64,000 bases of DNA from Podocnemis expansa (lineage: Eukaryota; Chordata; Testudines; Podocnemididae), in assembly GCA_007922195.1 (NCBI GenBank), contig ML681997.1, forward strand, positions 6,333,156-6,397,155, written 5' to 3'. The notes below the pieces were generated by a model. That model searched no databases, was not told where the DNA came from, and saw nothing but the letters and a program-made list of their open reading frames with translations. The stretch's first letter is position 1. Every line of letters begins with the position of its first letter. This document shows positions 63,501 to 64,000 of the stretch, one piece after another. Both the position numbers and the translations under genes were made by a program.

Positions 63501-64000
63501 GAAAATTAATCATCAAATTAAAAGTGAGGTATAGGTCTTTCAACTCTAAAATGTGAACATTCTAAATGCAAGTTCCAAAGGGGCAGCTGGCTTAGTCCAA
63601 TTGGAACAAGGGTGATTTCACCTGCCACCTGACCAAAAATCAATACTTTTGATGGGTCCTTTGACAGGGGGTGGACACCTTAGAATACTTGATGGGAGGG
63701 GGACTGAGTGAGTTCAAAAGTTCAAAATCTTCCTCCATCTTGACCTACTTTTCCAAAAAGCATATCTGTTGAATCTGCTGATAGAGATATACCTAGTGAA
63801 TCTGCTGAACCTATGATCTCTCCATTTCACTTGCTGAATGCCCTTTTAAATACCAGCTTTGTCTTAAATATTGATAATTCTTTACCACTGCTTATTACAT
63901 ATTATGCTGTTTTCCAGCTTGGACATAAAACTTCTGCTAGATTGCCTTGCACTATTTTCTACCCATATGTATCCTTATATATTTTTTATTTTTATTATTT

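Larger units (their letters stand above)
62098..64000 (+). other. KIAA0586 intron with CR1 and hAT pieces
   Basis: CR1-type sequence at about 62945-63355, a hAT MITE starting at 63359, and a Penelope-like head at about 63571-63605 (AGTTCCAAAGGGGCAGC). The remainder is not recognised and runs off the window. Confidence 0.6.

Noticed and set aside
1..64000. CRISPR arrays, operons, bacterial or phage features
   Set aside because: The introns, CpG-island promoters and SINE/LINE content show vertebrate nuclear DNA; repeats are dispersed transposons, not spaced arrays.

Overview
This window is vertebrate nuclear DNA from a non-avian sauropsid, most likely a crocodilian or turtle. Four intron-containing genes are recognisable from their proteins. 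They lie in an order I know from human chromosome 14: ARID4A, TOMM20L, TIMM9, KIAA0586. The intergenic and intronic DNA is packed with CR1 LINE fragments, hAT-type DNA transposons that often keep perfect 8-bp target duplications, Penelope-like repeats, a tRNA-derived SINE with a CR1-like tail, and a few old MIR-like pieces. That mix fits turtles and crocodilians. I cannot choose between them by eye.

Layout. 88-18850 (+): the last ten coding exons of ARID4A, covering the chromo-barrel domain, acidic middle, RB-binding LxCxE motif and coiled-coil C terminus, with 3' UTR to about 19780. 19800-34280: no gene; it holds a decayed endogenous retrovirus env/LTR (minus), MIR-like pieces, a CR1 reverse-transcriptase relic and several hAT elements. 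34280-34735: a tandem repeat of about 115-121 bp units. 34880-44502 (+): TOMM20L, five coding exons starting in a CpG-rich block and containing a Penelope-like relic in intron 1. 44479-57021 (-): TIMM9, three coding exons plus a probable non-coding first exon, tail-to-tail with TOMM20L. 56800-57560: a CpG-island bidirectional promoter with NRF1, ETS, YY1 and RFX-type motifs. 57300-64000 (+): the 5' end of KIAA0586 (TALPID3), three coding exons visible.

How the genes relate. TOMM20L and TIMM9 are both mitochondrial protein-import components (outer-membrane receptor type and intermembrane-space chaperone) and their predicted 3' ends overlap. TIMM9 shares a promoter head-to-head with KIAA0586, a centriole/cilium gene. 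The shared promoter carries both NRF1 motifs (mitochondrial-type control) and a perfect RFX X-box palindrome (ciliary-type control).

The most unusual signal is a dispersed Penelope-like repeat family. Its copies are palindromic, are flanked by 10-15 bp target duplications, and carry hammerhead-ribozyme-like cores; one locus also keeps a GIY-YIG-like coding relic. A second candidate is a pair of about 0.8-kb inverted elements flanking two ARID4A exons whose combined length is an exact multiple of three.
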